Shown piece by piece: positions 52,316-64,000 of a DNA stretch of 64,000 nt (its first letter is position 1; each line of letters starts with the position of its first letter). Below the pieces are notes generated by a model. The model was given only the letters and a program-made list of their open reading frames with translations. It did no database searches and was not told the origin of the DNA. This DNA is from Molossus alvarezi (lineage: Eukaryota; Chordata; Mammalia; Chiroptera; Molossidae): NCBI GenBank assembly GCA_037176705.1, contig CM073886.1, forward strand, positions 6,200,001-6,264,000, read 5' to 3'. A program made the translations under genes and the position numbers.

Positions 52316-52822
52316 TGAAATGGGTTGAATCATGTCCCCCCCAACACAAAAGACAGGTTGAAGTCCTACCTGCAGGACCTCAGAATGTGACCTTGTTTGA
52401 AAATAGGGTCACTGTAGATGTGAGTAGTTAAGGCCACCCAGGAGTGGCGTGGGCACTAGTCGGGCAGGACGGGCTCTCTGTGGAAGGGGCAGTGTGGACA
52501 GACGTAGACCTGTGAGAGGGACGACGGCGTGCCCAGGGTTCACCATGCGCAGAGAGAGGGTCGCAGCCACGCAGCCACAATCGCAGGAGCACCAGAGATC
52601 GCAGGACACCACTAGGAACTAGGAAGAGGCCAGAGGATCCCTGCACATTTCAGGGGAGAATGGTCCTGCCGACACTTCCGTTCAGCCTTCTAGCCTCTAG
52701 AACTGGAAAACAATACATGTCTGGGTTTTGAAATAAATTATGTATTGACGTCTTGTTTTCTGTCTGTCCAAAGGTCCCCCGCCGGTGGTCGTTGGCTACA
52801 GCAGCCCTAGGAAGCTAACACT
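52316..52822 (+). mobile_element. MLT1-type MaLR LTR
   Basis: It starts TGAAATGGGTTGAATCATGT and carries GAATGTGACCTTGTTTGAAA, TAGGGTCACTGTAGATGTGA, CTTCTAGCCTCTAGAACTGG and the end ACAGCAGCCCTAGGAAGCTA. This is the full order of an MLT1 LTR. No internal MaLR sequence adjoins it. Confidence 0.85.
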
Positions 52823-53597
52823 CATGTCATCGCTTTTGAACTAGTACCTGGCAGAGCTGGAATTTAAACCTTAGGGAGGTGACCCTGGGGCCAATGCTCA
52901 AAACGAAGAGGGTTTTTAAGAAAGCACACACCTCTATAGTACTTGACCTGTGCGGGGCTCTGTTCTGAAGGAGGCCGAACCCCAGTGTGGTTCAGGAGTC
53001 ATTTCCTCCTGGAGGTTGTCTGGTGGCCACCACCAGGGGGCAGGCCTGCACTTTTGTGCACAGAAAGGAAAAGCACACGAAGTCAGGTGGCCCACTTTCT
53101 TGCCCTTCTCTCTACACTGAGTGCCTATCGCTTTGCTTCCCCAAAGCAAGGACCACAGCGGAAGAAGTGGAATGGTTGGCTTGGAAGAGGGGGTGCAAAG
53201 AAACTTCCAAATGCTCCAAGGGACAGAGAACCAGGTCTCTGGGGGCATGGGCAGTCTGGTCTACAGGGCTCCATCACGGGATAGGGGACACATCAGCTGT
53301 TTTGCATCCAAACAAATCCATGCTCACTCAACACCTTCTAAAGAAGAAATTAATGTTTGTGTTATAGAAGCCAGTCCATGACATGTGGTCCAGCAGCTCC
53401 TGTCCTCTGACTTGTCTCAGAGCCATGTGGACACCACGCAGCCCTGCACCCTGACCCAAGAGGCACGAGGTGTGCATGAGGCCGTGAGGGCTGCACTGCA
53501 AGGAGGTGCGCACCCCTGCCGCCGAGCCTCCCAGCTGTCCGTCTGCAGATTCCGCAGCCCAGCCAGCCGGTACGTTTTCTCTTTACGCCTCCCCACA
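52823..53597. other. Stretch without recognised feature
   Basis: Overlapping open frames of 80-126 codons occur in all phases and lack domains. No repeat recognised. Confidence 0.35.
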
Positions 53598-53767
53598 CTT
53601 TAAAACATATTTTTTATTTATTGATTTGAGAGAGAGCGAAATTGATTTGTTGTTCCACTTAGTTATGTATTCATCGGTTGATTTTTATATGTGCCCTGAC
53701 TGGGGATCGAACCTTCAAACATGGTGTGTCGGGATGATGCTGCAACCAACAGCCTGCAGGCCAGGGC
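53598..53767 (-). repeat. tRNA SINE of the TTGTTCCACTTA type
   Basis: TTTATTGATTTGAGAGAGAG, TTGTTGTTCCACTTAGTTAT, GACTGGGGATCGAACC and CAGGCCAGGGC. Same type as the copy at 37283. Confidence 0.8.
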
Positions 53768-55149
53768 CTTCCCCAGTCTTTAATCTTGTCCAACCTAGTT
53801 TCTGTCACTTGCAAATACCTGAGTTAGAAATATGAATTATGATGGCTTCTGTGGATGGAAAAAATAAAGGAACAAGTCTATTACTCAAAGTCATAAGGGC
53901 AAGAAAAAGATAAAACTAATAAGGTCATAAGAACAAGCACCTAGGAAAAACGAGCCTACTGTGTGTAGGTTCTTCATGAATATTTATGACTGGCTGCAGA
54001 AATGAACTAAAATAATACCGCAAAACGGAGGCGACAGGAAAGGGGAGAGTGAAGTCGAGCTAAATTTTACGTATTTTATTGCGATGGAGACTACACAGCT
54101 TCAAGTCGACAGATGATGACATAGAAGCATAATCGTAGTATTTAGAATCCCAGTGTTAATGCACAGGTAAAACAAAAAAGGTTATCTGAGGAGTGGGAGG
54201 GCATCCCCCCCCCCCACCTTTCTAAACACTGTGTATTCTGAACCATTTTTATATTGTGCTGAGGGATCCAGGTCTGTTTGCAGAAGGTCCAGGCTGGGGA
54301 CAAAAAGGTGGTATCCAGTCACCCGTCATGGGTGGTTCTGCCCAGAAGGGAGCGCCTTTCTCTCACCTGCACAGAGGCGCCACAGGTTGGCATCCACCTC
54401 GCTTGCCAGTCCCATGGGGGAAGATGCCATCTCATCATCGTTTTCATGGGCATTGGAGATGGAATGCTTTCTTCTGTTTATAAACCGGTTTGCATCTGCA
54501 AACCGCCTTCCCGTCCTTTTCTCATCTGAGCTCCTTGTCACTCAGCTCCCTCCAGTGTATTGTTAGCCTACTAGGTCTGCCCTGAGTTCCCCTCCCCTTT
54601 CCTCCTGCTTCTCTGCTCCCCTCTTCCTCCTCCACCAGTGTGACTTTGTAGATGCCTCTTGCAAGCGAGCCCTCCTGCTCTGTTCTCTGCCCCAGCGAGG
54701 CAGAGCCACGTGTCCACCATGTCGATATACCCCATACCACTGTAACACAGGAAACACATGATTTTTGTCTTTCTCAGGTCCTTTTATACCTGTAAACTTT
54801 TTCTTCTCCCCTCTAGATCCTCTGCAAACCCTCTACATTCTCCCGTGGGCTTAGACTTTTGGAGCAAAAGCCAAGAAGTCTTGCTTTTCAGACCTGCCCC
54901 CAACTCCTCTAGGGCAAGAACGTCCCAAGCTGACTGGCTGCTTGCTTGGGTGAAGGAAAGACAGTGTATAAAAGTCCATGATTTAAAGCCAAATGTGATT
55001 TAACCACACTTGCATAAACATAGAAACAATTCTGGACGAAGCTGAAGCCAGTACTTACTTGTCAGTGGTTAACTTGGGGGAGGGAATTTTATTATTTTTC
55101 TTTGTGAAAATTTTCTTAAGGTTGAGTTTTACTTTCTTTTCCCATCTCA
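53768..55149. other. Stretch without recognised feature
   Basis: A C-run lies at 54209-54218. Open frames at 54231-54566 overlap in several phases and lack domains. No named repeat. Confidence 0.35.
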
Positions 55150-55827
55150 GACATCTCCATCCTCTTAATATTTTTCATTAAATTTTTATAGAAAAATAAT
55201 AACGTGGTAAAATTCAAAGAGTAACAAAGTGAAAGTAGTTTCTTTTTTACCTGCATCTGCAACTGCCTTATGTAAGTTTCCAGACGTGTTCTGTATGTAG
55301 TCTGTCTGTCTGTCTGTCTCTCTCATTTTGGTCTCTGATCTCTCTCTCATCCTTGACTCTTTTTACACCAGTAAGCATACAACATTTAGACTTTTATGCT
55401 CCCAACAGTATCTCTTGGAAATTTTTAAATATCATAGCCCATAAAAATCCACCTTATTTTAAAAACTGGTTTTGTAATATTCGTATATGTAAAATTCTTA
55501 TATGAACTCTTTCCCACTGACCGGGAAGAATTATTTCCCGCTTTTGTTATTACAAACAAAAAAATAGCCTCGAGCAAACATCTTTACTCAGATTTGAGAT
55601 TATGTCCAGGACAAATTCTTGAAACTAGAATTCCTGGGTCAAAGGTTTTTATTCTTTCGCATTTTAAATTTTTGATTGCTATTTCATAATTCCCTTCAAC
55701 ATGTGCTCACACCAACAAGGCGTGCAGGTGTCTGTGTTTATATTTCCTTTTAAACCTGGTGTCTTATCAAGTTTCTTAATCTTGGTTGATCTGATAGAGG
55801 AACACTGGTATCTCACTGGGTTTCTTT

Positions 55828-56050
55828 CTTTTTTAATGATTTATTGATTTTTTAGAGAAAGAGAGGAGAGATAGATAGGGAGAGAGAGATAGAAACATCT
55901 ATGTGAGAGAGAAACATTGATCAGCTGCCCCCTGCATGCCCCCTACTGGAGATCAGCCCACAGCCCGGGCATGTGCTCTGACCGGGAATCTGACGGAGAC
56001 CTCTCAGTCCATGGGCGGACGCTCAGTCCACTGAGCCACACAGGACGGGC
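55828..56050 (-). repeat. Ves-type SINE, antisense
   Basis: TTATTGATTTTTTAGAGAAA, GATAGAAACATCTATGTGAG and CTGAGCCACACAGGACGGG. Flanks CTCACTGGGTTTC and CTCACTGTGTTTC form a TSD with one mismatch. Confidence 0.92.
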
Positions 56051-56390
56051 GCTCACTGTGTTTCCTTAATCAATAGTGAGGTTAAGTATCACTTTATATG
56101 TTCATAAACCACTTGAATTTCTTTTCTTTTACACTGCATATTCTTGTCCTTTGTCAACTTTGTTTTGCTATTGGGTTGTTGGTCTTCCTCTTATTAATAT
56201 TTAAGAGTTATTTTTATATTAGGAAAATTAGCCTAAGCTTTGTTACATATGTTGTGAATATTCTTCCTAACTTACAATTTGTCTTTTGATTTTGTCTCTT
56301 TCTCCCCCTGTGGAAATTTACATTTCTTTACCTATTAACATTTATCAGTCTTTTCTCTTATCACTTCTCAGATCTGTGTGTGTCTCTCTT

Positions 56391-56617
56391 TTATTTTTAT
56401 CCTCACCCGAGGACATTTTTCCATTTTTTGCTCAGATAGAGCAGGAGGGGGAGAGAGAGAGAGAAACATAGACGTGAAAGGGACACATCGAGTGGCTGCC
56501 ACCCGCACGACCCAACCAGGGCCGGGGACAAATTGCAACCGAGGTACGTGTCCCTGGCGGGGGTCTCTCGGAACCACAGGGCAATGCTCTGACCACTGAG
56601 ACAAACTGGCCAGGGCT
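56391..56617 (-). repeat. Ves SINE, antisense, with exact TSD
   Basis: TTTTATCCTCACCCGAGGAC, GAAACATAGACGTGAAAGGG and the head complement ending CTGGCCAGGGC. TSD TGTGTCTCTCTT at 56379-56390 and 56618-56629. Confidence 0.93.
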
Positions 56618-56810
56618 TGTGTCTCTCTTAGAAAGCCTTCCCTTTCCCAAGATTATAACATTTCCCCCATTTTCTAGTATTCTAATTGTTTTATTTTTTT
56701 CATTTTGCTTTTGTTTTATTTCTTTTTATTTTTTTTTATTTTAACATTTTTGTTCTATCTAGAATTAATTTGATATAGGGAGTGAGGTAGGAGCCCAACC
56801 CATATAAAAC

Positions 56811-57635
56811 ATCTGTGGCTACACAGGTCTCCTGAAACCATTCCCTGCTGCACCACCTTCTCCCACTTATTCGAAATGACTCTCATCTCCTGTGTGGCTC
56901 AGCGATATGGAGCCAGCAGACGGTCGTGGCTGAGTTCTTCATTTTTCTCGCTGATGTTGTCTTTCAGAAGGTAGAGGAAGTAGCTATAGGAACCGTTGCC
57001 TTGGCTTAATTCTGGCCAACCAGGCAGAGCAAACTCAGAGGGGAAGTGACAAGAAGCTTGGTAGAAAGTGACTGTGTCATTCTAGACGGTCTGTCTGCCT
57101 CCCACCACTTTGGTTAACCCTGGCCCCATCCAGCCCGGCTGGGACATCCCTGTGGTCAGCATCCCTGACAACCGGCTTCATCTTTAGCAACTGCAAGAGT
57201 GTTGACAGTTCTGCCTCTCCCTTGCCTCCCCTTCGCCTGCAGTGCACCCTCACTTCTTTGCCTCCTTCGCTTCTCAGTTTGAAGGTTGCCTCCAACGGGA
57301 AGCCCTCCCTGATATCCTAAGCTAGATGCTCTATAGTACCTCTAGCCCCTTCACAGTCTTTATCCAAGACTGATGGTGTAGGGATGGGAAAGCCACGCAC
57401 ATTCCAGGGGCTGACAGTCTGGGAAGTGGCCTGGGGCAGATCCCAAGAAAAGGTTTCTCAAAGTCTGTCTTTCTCATGGGACCAGAACCAGCTGCATAAT
57501 TTGTGGGGATTAAAGCAAAACAAAAGTGAGGAGTCCCTTGTTCAACAATTACAAATGTCCAAATGGCAACATTAAACCAAGTCCGGGCCCTTCTGAGACC
57601 TGAGTCTTTTGAGGCCGTGCAGGGTGCATGTCCAT
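56811..57635. other. Stretch without recognised feature
   Basis: No gene or named repeat was recognised. Confidence 0.35.
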
Positions 57636-58072
57636 TGTAGTGAGTTGAATATCAGCTCCCAAACGCTATGTCCGTGTCTTAATATATGACCCCTGTGAAG
57701 GGATCTTCACAGGTGTAACTATTTTGAGAATCTTGAGATAAAATGGTCACCTGGATTATCTGGGTGGTTTGAAACCAATGACACATGTCCTTAGGAAGGA
57801 AACACTGGGGAGATTAGACAGACAGAAGGGGAGAAGGCAATGTGAGGTGGAGGAGAGACGGGGATGTGGCCACAAAGCCCAGAAGCCAGGGAAAACTGAC
57901 AGCCACCAGGACCTGAAATTATGGGCTGGTTGCTGCCTATAGTCTCCAGGGGAAGTACAGTTCTGCTAACACCCTGCTTTGAGGCCTCCGGCCTCCAGGA
58001 CTGTGAGGACACGTCTCCGCTCCTGAGCTGCCCAGCTGTGGCCATGTGTGATGGCAGCCACAGGAAGAGCAC
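57636..58072 (+). mobile_element. MLT1-type MaLR LTR
   Basis: It starts TGTAGTGAGTTGAATATCAG and carries AATCTTGAGATAAAATGGTC, CTGGATTATCTGGGTGG, ATGTGGCCACAAAGCCC, CCGGCCTCCAGGACTGTGAG and the end TGATGGCAGCCACAGGAAG. This is the full order of an MLT1 LTR, more diverged at its 3' end. Confidence 0.85.
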
Positions 58073-58799
58073 ACGGGTGAAGCCAGCTCTGCCAGGACAT
58101 GTGCTGAAACCACGGGGAAAGGCCCCCTGTCCTTTGGGGGTCACTGAGCCAGCAGGACTGTGCTCTGAGCTGGCAGGGCCACTGCGTGGGCACAGCCTGA
58201 CTTCACAGGAGGCCAGCCCAGGAAAGCAGAGCCAAAGGATGAAAAAGACACTGATTTCTGAGGACCTTGTTGAAGAACCTGGACCAAACTGTGCCTGAAG
58301 GTGGCCAGATCTTAGCCCTGGATATTTTAGTTACATGTGCCTAAAAATCCTGGGAAAAAAACAACCTAAAAAAACCAGTTCCTTAATCCAGTTTAAAGTC
58401 AGCTTTTGTCACGTGAAATAGAAAGAGTCCTAACTCTCACTCAAATTTCAGGCACTTCAGGAAAAGTGATTCAGGATTTCACGCACCAGGGCTTAGAAAG
58501 GAAGCTCAAGGAATCTGGGACATGCTCATCATCAGACAAGGGTGAAGAGGAGGAGGCACCCGAGGAAGGAGAATGACTGCGAGGAGCCCTCCAGCAAGGA
58601 CATGTGTGAGAGAGAAAGAGGAAGACAAGCAACCAGTGGTACCAAGGAGGCAGCACATAAACCGCTAACAGGTGTGCAGGGTTCTCGGGCAGTCTCGGGG
58701 TGCCATCGTTGACAGCCAGGACCAGAGTGCTCCTTGTTGACATCAGAGTGTGGTGTACCTGGGGAGGAGGCTGCCTGACGCCGTGGCGCAAGGATGGAG
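58073..58799. other. Stretch without recognised feature
   Basis: No gene or named repeat. The 125-codon open frame 57921-58298 straddles the LTR end and is not credible as a gene. Confidence 0.35.
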
Positions 58800-59144
58800 G
58801 AGACAGTAAACTTGACTACACCTCACCGTATGGGATCACACCGTATTTGTCGTTCTGTGACTGGCTGACTTCACTTGCCCTCAGGGTTCACCCATGTTGT
58901 AGCCTGTGTTAGGATGTCCTTCTTGTGTGGGTCTGAGTCATTTTCCACTGCATGCATGTAACACATTATGCTTCTCCATTCGTCTGTGGATGACATGTGC
59001 GTTGTCTCCCTCCACTTCCTGACTATGGTGAATATGGCTGTTACGAATAGGGGGGTGCAAAAATCGCCTTCAGACCCTGTTTGCTATCCTTTTGGATGCA
59101 TACTCAGAGGTATGATTTCCGGATCACAGAGTAATTCGATTTTT

Positions 59145-59237
59145 ATTTTATTTTATTTTTTTTTGGTACATGCCCCTAGTGGGAACCGAACCTGGAACTC
59201 TCTGGTCGGCAGGCCAACGCTCCAACCGGCCAGGGCC
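59145..59237 (-). repeat. Head-only Ves SINE with A-tail, antisense
   Basis: A T-rich run (the tail complement) leads straight into GGTACATGCCCCTAGTGGG and the rest of the tRNA-like head, ending GGCCAGGGC. The body and normal tail are absent. The cut point is the same as in the copy at 25234, to within one base. An 11-base part of box A is deleted. Confidence 0.75.
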
Positions 59238-59255
59238 TGTTTTTAATTTTTTAAA

Positions 59256-59497
59256 ATTTTATTCCTCACCTGAGGATACTTTTCTATTTATCATCAGATA
59301 GAGTGGAAGGGAGGGAGAGAGAGAGACAGAGAGAAACATCGATGTGATAGAGCCACATCAACTGGTTGCCTCCCGCACGACCCAACCAGGGCCGGGACGA
59401 ACTGCAACCAAGGTACGTGCCCTTGACTGGAATCAAACCCAAGACTCATTGGTCTGCGGGCCATCATGCTAACTGCTGAGCCAAATGGGCCAGGGCC
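59256..59497 (-). repeat. Ves SINE, antisense
   Basis: ATTCCTCACCTGAGGATACT, GAAACATCGATGTGATAGAG and CTGAGCCAAATGGGCCAGGG. The flanking TTTTTAATTTTT blocks at 59240 and 59500 form the TSD. Confidence 0.92.
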
Positions 59498-59835
59498 TAT
59501 TTTTAATTTTTAAAGGAAACTTGATGCTGCTTTTTATAGCGGTGGTACCATTTTACAGTCCCACCAACAGTGCACAAGAGTTCCAGTTTCTCCACATCTT
59601 CACCAACACTTGTTACTTTCTGTTTTTGTTCAATAGTAGCCACCATCCTAGTGGGTATAAGAGAATATCTGGTTGTAGTTTTGATTTGCATTTGTCTGAT
59701 GATCACTGATGTTTAGCACTTTTTCACACGCTGATTGGTTGTTTGTATGTCATTTTCAGAGAATGTTTATTCAGGTCCTTTGCTCATTCTTAAATTGGGT
59801 TTTTTGACTATTTGTTGTTGTGTGCATTTTTATTG

Positions 59836-60034
59836 ATTTTTTTTTTTTTAGAGAGAGAGGAAGGGAGAGAGAGATAGAAACATCAATGTGAGAGAGATAC
59901 ATCTATCAGCTGCTTCCTAAATGCCCCCTACAGGGACTGAGGCTGCAACCCAGGCTTGTGCCCTGATCAGGAATGCAACTGGGACCTCTCAGTCCACGGG
60001 ATGGCGCTCAATCCACTGAGCCACACCTGCATGT
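59836..60034 (-). repeat. Ves-type SINE, antisense
   Basis: TTTTTTTAGAGAGAGAGGAA, GATAGAAACATCAATGTGAG and CTGAGCCACACCTGC. Confidence 0.9.
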
Positions 60035-60169
60035 AGTGGTTTATAAAATACATTCTGGATATTAACCCCTTATCAGGTAGATGATTTGCAAATATTTTTC
60101 TCTATTCTGTAGGTTGCCTTTTCACTCTATTGATTGCGTCCTTTGATGCAACGTTCTTAAGTTTAATGT

Positions 60170-60650
60170 GGCCCCAGGCACTTTAGTTTTGTAAAATACC
60201 GTCACCCTCTTTCCAGAGTGGTTGTACCATTTTATGTTCCTAGCCACGTATGAACGGTCCTGTTTCTCTGCATTCTTATGAGCATTTGGTCTTATCACTG
60301 TATTTAAATTTAAGCCATTCTGTGGGTGTGGGGATACGTCATCCTGGTGTTAATTTGCATTTCTCTCATGGCTAATGAATATGTTTTCATGTGCTTTTGT
60401 CAGATGTACATCCTCGTCCAGGAAGTGTCTCTTCATGACTTCTGCCCACTTCTAATTGGGTTGTTTGTGCTTTTTTATCGTTGATTGAGAGTTAAAAAAA
60501 ATATTTTCTAGCTACTAGTCCTTTATGTGGTTATGTGGTTCATAAATATGTACCCCCAGTCTATAGGTCTTTCACATTTTTAGTTTTCATGAGGTCCAAT
60601 TTATCAAATTTTCTTTGCTTTTTGTATCATGTCAAATAGCTCTATTTTAC
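60170..60650 (-). repeat. Second antisense L1M fragment
   Basis: The antisense order restarts (AGAGTGGTTGTACCATTTTA, TGTTAATTTGCATTTCTCTC, AATATTTTCTAGCTACTAGT, TTTAGTTTTCATGAGGTCCA). It covers an ORF2 region already passed in the preceding tract, so this is a separate insertion. Confidence 0.75.
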
Positions 60651-61904
60651 ATGCTTTCTCTTTTTTCTTCTTTTAGAGCAGAATCACTTCCACTATTTCA
60701 AATAGTCCTGTTTAGCTGGTGTAGTTTGGTGGCAGGGAGGTTAACAAGGGATGGCCAGTCAGGACTGTCTCCTGGCCTAGCGATTGGTTCAGGGGCGGCA
60801 GGTCCCCCGAGCTGGACCAGTCAGCGTCCTTCCTGAGACGTTGCACGAGCCAATGGGAAGGCTGTTGTTCACCTCTCCACGGGAGAGAGACTGAGAAGAC
60901 AAGCAGAACCAAGCAGTGGAGAGAAAGAGGGCTCAGTCCTGCCGTGCGACCTCCTGAATCCAGGTCCGTCTCAAGCCCGTTCCCTTTCGGTGTTTCCATG
61001 GTAAGAGCCATGAACCCCACCCGCCCCCCTCTGCCCACCGCCGGTTCACCTGGGGGTTCAGAAGAGCCTGCGCGGTAGAGCGCTGTACCTGTACTGCTCC
61101 CCCCCCCCACGCGTGGAAACGTCCCTGCCTCGGCGTCCACCGGTAGAAACGGCCTGTCCTGTACCGAACCTCGTCGTCATACATGACATTAAGTAAAACC
61201 TTTTCTTCCTAATGTCCTATGACACCTTTCTCCTTTTTCTCCCCTGTATCTCTCAGGACTGTGACCCTGGGAAATGCCTGTTCCGCACCAGAGACCACGA
61301 CAGGCCCCGCCACACGGGTGACATCATTACACAGAGCCAGTCCTTAGGTCTTCACACACCGTGCCTTTTACGCCCTCTCCTTAACCACAGATGTGTGCAT
61401 GTGGATTTTTGGACCCCAGAACTGAGCACTGCATGTCCTTTAATAAACTTGACATAATAGTAAGGATGCTGAAGTTCTCATTTGATCTTTGGGGAGCCAC
61501 CCCTCACAGGTGGCTCATCCTAGGCTGCAATCAGCCAGAACTCCCCCACAAAAAGTTTTCTATTTCCACCCAAGGTGGGGTGTCTGGCTGGGATGACCAA
61601 TCTTTTGTTGTCTGAGAACTGATCTGCCCTCTCCCAACACCTCAACTGATATGCATGGATAATGTAATGCTAATTAAATTATCTTAAGCAGGGATTAACC
61701 ATGCCACACAACGACAGCTGCCAAGGTGGCAGCTCTACAGGGTTAGCAAATTCATCGGTTCAATGTCATCACTGGGAACCCTTCTCATTTGCCTTCCTTA
61801 GGCTAGCATCCCGTAGGGCCCCACGATGGCTAGAGTTTTAGGCATCACCGTGATAGTTTACAAAGATGGCTACACTAGTTTTATTTTAAGCTACTACCAT
61901 CAAG
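60651..61904. other. Mostly unassigned, with a possible old repeat
   Basis: 60770-60900 (GCGATTGGTTCAGGGGCGG, GCTGGACCAGTCAGCG) recalls an ancient dispersed repeat that I cannot name. A C-run lies at 61101-61110. No gene recognised. Confidence 0.35.
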
Positions 61905-62300
61905 AGATATAGTCATTTCTCCACCTAACCAGGGCTTAGCCAGTATGACCTGCTTTGGTCAATGGGATAATAGTAATGTGACACGTGAAGACACTTGAAA
62001 GGTGCTATACGCTGGAGCTTCCCCCCTTGCTGGTCGGAACTTGAGACACTATTTTATGAAGCTTGGATGAGTTTGCTGATAGACTGGGGATGAGCCAGCC
62101 CCGACCCCCAACCAGCTGTCTCCAGACCAACTAGCTTGTCAGTTGTCACCATGGGCATGAGGCCAATCTGGACCATCCTGCTCCAGCTGAGCTAGCCCCT
62201 ACCAGAAGAACCACTTGGCCGATCCGGAAAGTCACCAGAAATAATAAATGATTCTGTATTAAGTCACTAGATTTGGGGGTGGTTCACTATGCCACAAGCG
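61905..62300 (+). mobile_element. MaLR-like LTR, diverged
   Basis: TGACCTGCTTTGGTCAATGG, then GAAGACACTTGAAAGGTGC, GAGGCCAATCTGGACCATCC and the end AGAAATAATAAATGATTCTG / TTAAGTCACTAGATTTGGGG follow the order of an ancient MaLR LTR, ending near GAATTGACAGG. Confidence 0.6.
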
Positions 62301-62984
62301 AATTGACAGGATCACCTACAGACACAAGGACACACGGCAGCAGGAGAGTGGCCATCTGACCCTCTGAGGAGCGTTTCCCGGAGTGCCATTGGCTGGAATT
62401 GCACCACGTGTCTGTTCCTAAACCCCTCACACTTGGCTGGGAAAAGCCCTGGAGCCACACAGAGAACAGGGGACCACTGTCCCCCAAATGGGGCTTTGCC
62501 CAAAACTGGACCCTTCTGTCTTTTTGGCAGAGCCCCAGGTGGGGCAGGGGCAATGAATAAGAACAATGGGTTTTCTGTAGGCATCCTACTACACGTGGGC
62601 CCCCCACAACTGTGTTCTCTGATTTTCCTCATCCTCCACCTCCAACTATGGACTAGGGATGCACAGGGGGAAACGATGTGTCACCGAGAATCTCTGGTAT
62701 TTGGAGAAGATGTGCTAACACCTGTAGGGAATGAAAACTGCATCAAGTGCCCTGGAGGGATGTGGGGGAGGCTGTTTTTACTAGTGGAGGAGAGAGAGAG
62801 GGAGGAAGGGAGAGAGACAGACAGATAGACAGAGAGACAGAGAGAGAGAATTAACGTTTTTCTGTTTTCTAGACCAGTCTCTCCTGGACCTGGCTATACA
62901 GCCAATCTTGGCTGCATGAACCACCTCTGTAATTCTTATAGTAATTTTTCTTTCATCTGCTTGAGTCAGCCCTAATGAGCTCTG
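62301..62984. other. Stretch with a GAGA/GACA microsatellite
   Basis: A GAGA/GACAGA-type low-complexity tract lies at 62790-62849. No gene or named repeat otherwise. Confidence 0.5.
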
Positions 62985-63800
62985 TTACTCACAATAAAGT
63001 GTTTTTAACATACTGTTCTCATGCAAAGATGCCCAATGTTACTCATAATAAGATAAATGCAAATTGAAATTACACCCAGATACCATTTGTCACTTATCAG
63101 ATTGGCTAACAGAGAAAGATCTGACAGCATCATCGATGAGGCTGTGGGGGAAGAGGCTCTGTCATGACTGGTGTGAGTGCAAGAGGTTGTGCAGGCCCTG
63201 CGGAGGGCAAGCTGCAGCATTGTCGACCTTAGAAGGTCATGTACCCTCCGACTTCGCCGTTCTCTGTCCTGGGGTGTATTCTACGGACACTGCTGTGGGA
63301 AGAAAACGGCCCATGTCCAAGGTCATTTATTGCAGCACCATTTGTAGCAGTAAAAGTTTGGAAATAACCCAAATGCTCACCCACGAGGGACTGGTTTACC
63401 TCACCAGGTGCACGTGCACATGGAATACAATGCAGCTGTAAAAATTAAGGAAATTCTCTAGGCTCTATCACGGAAAGGTCTCCAGAGAGACTGCTAAGTA
63501 AAAAAATAAAGTGCAGAGTATTGTATGATATCTTTTGTGTAAGAAAAGGGAGGGGTAATATATAAGAATATGTATTCTCATTTTCTTAGCTTTAGACAGC
63601 TACATTTAATGAAGGAAGTGTGAAAAGATGGACCAGAAAGTAAGAAATGAATAAACACAGTTATTTCCAAGGGGAAGAGAAAATGGCTGGGGTGGGAGGC
63701 ACATGTCTCAAGGACCATCTTCTTTTTATATCACTTTGACTTTTGAAAATATCAACATATGACTTGTTCTAAAATGAGCATAAATAAAAAGCCATTTTTC
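62985..63800 (+). repeat. Old L1M 3' end
   Basis: ATGCAAATTGAAATTACACC, ATCAGATTGGCTAACAGAGA, GCAGCACCATTTGTAGCAGT and GGAAATAACCCAAATGCTCA are the ORF2 end of an ancient L1. The 3' UTR follows, with TTATTTCCAAGGGGAAGAG and a weak A-rich end. Confidence 0.75.
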
Positions 63801-64000
63801 AATGAAAATATTGTATCATTCTATTCTCTCCCATTGTCTGAAGAGTTCAGGGCCGTGGGAAGCAAACAGGCCATGTTGATAACCTTGACACCCGTTGAAA
63901 AAACACCCAAACCGGCTGTCAGGGAAGAGGCAGCACCGCGATTACCAGAGCAGAGGAGAGGTGGGGGAGGTAGAAGAGGGTCGGGGGGGGGGGCAATGGC
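63801..64000. other. Window end, nothing recognised
   Basis: Only a G-run at 63983-63993 is notable. Confidence 0.35.

Larger units (their letters stand above)
55150..56810 (-). repeat. Long antisense L1M-type tract, split by two SINEs
   Basis: Plus-strand landmarks: TTATTACAAACAAAAAAATAG, AATTCCTGGGTCAAAGG, TTAATCTTGGTTGATCTGAT, AATATTTAAGAGTTATTTTT and TTTGTTCTATCTAGAATTAA. These follow the antisense order of an ancient L1 ORF2 and 3' region. A GTCT microsatellite lies at 55298-55325. SINEs sit at 55828-56050 and 56391-56617. Confidence 0.7.
58800..60165 (-). repeat. Antisense L1M tract, split by three SINE insertions
   Basis: Plus-strand order: GTTCACCCATGTTGTAGCC, TCCATTCGTCTGTGGATGA, TATCCTTTTGGATGCATACT, CAGTCCCACCAACAGTGCAC, TTTGATTTGCATTTGTCTGA and ATTAACCCCTTATCAGGTAG, the antisense of an old L1 from 3' end to ORF2. 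SINEs interrupt it at 59145-59237, 59256-59497 and 59836-60034 without breaking colinearity. Confidence 0.85.

Noticed and set aside
1..64000. CRISPR array, bacterial operon or bacterial mobile element
   Set aside because: Repeats are dispersed, A-tailed and TSD-flanked. There are no short regularly spaced repeats and no dense coding or ribosome-binding pattern. The window is mammalian.

Overview
This window looks like non-coding DNA from a yangochiropteran bat (a microbat). The clearest sign is about 30 copies of tRNA-derived SINEs of the bat Ves type. These start near GCCCTGGCCGGTTTGGCTCA, carry a CACATCGATGTTTCTCTCTC block and end in TGTCCTCGGGTGAGGATAAAA or ATCAATAAAA tails. They sit among mammalian L1, HAL1, MaLR, MIR, Tigger and hAT repeats. 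I found no exon of a host gene, no tRNA, rRNA or snRNA gene and no CRISPR. No recent Helitron or cut-and-paste DNA transposon is visible. The family of bat cannot be fixed from this sequence alone.

Layout. 1-8.3 kb: mostly single-copy DNA with an antisense L1M fragment, a MER5-like hAT fragment and several Ves SINEs. 8.36-9.05 kb: an LTR inserted into the target-site duplication (TSD) of an older SINE. 9.07-17.26 kb: a five-layer nest. A Tigger DNA transposon was split by a tRNA SINE, that SINE by an L1, that L1 by a nearly full-length L1 (L1-A, 9711-15820), and L1-A's ORF1 by a Ves SINE. Matching TSDs mark each retroelement junction. 17.34-26.71 kb: an ORF1-only half-L1 (HAL1-b), hit by three Ves SINEs and by a second full-length but decayed L1 (L1-B, 20494-26359). 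26.8-30.2 kb: SINEs, an old repeat split by an L1 tail carrying a 3' transduction, and an L1M tail. 30.95-33.12 kb: a complete, flanked HAL1 (HAL1-c) with an uninterrupted 281-codon ORF1, the only credible open reading frame of the window.

33-43 kb: MIR, MaLR and hAT fragments, an antisense L1 tail, and two LTRs that appear to be solo. 43325-49161: a decayed gammaretrovirus-like ERV on the minus strand with two LTRs, a threonine-tRNA-like primer site, and remnants of gag, protease, RNase H and integrase. Reverse transcriptase and env are missing. 49-64 kb: further SINEs, two MLT1-type LTRs, another MaLR-like LTR and long antisense L1M tracts.

How the parts relate. No host pathway is encoded. 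L1 ORF2 protein supplies target-primed reverse transcription for L1 itself and, from family knowledge, for SINEs and HAL1 in trans. That explains the shared A-tails and 9-16 bp TSDs. The window reads best as a layered record of successive retrotransposition. The most notable items are the five-layer nest, the intact HAL1, two probable 3' transductions, two A-tailed tRNA-head-only SINEs and the LTR inside a SINE TSD. I saw no new coding system.
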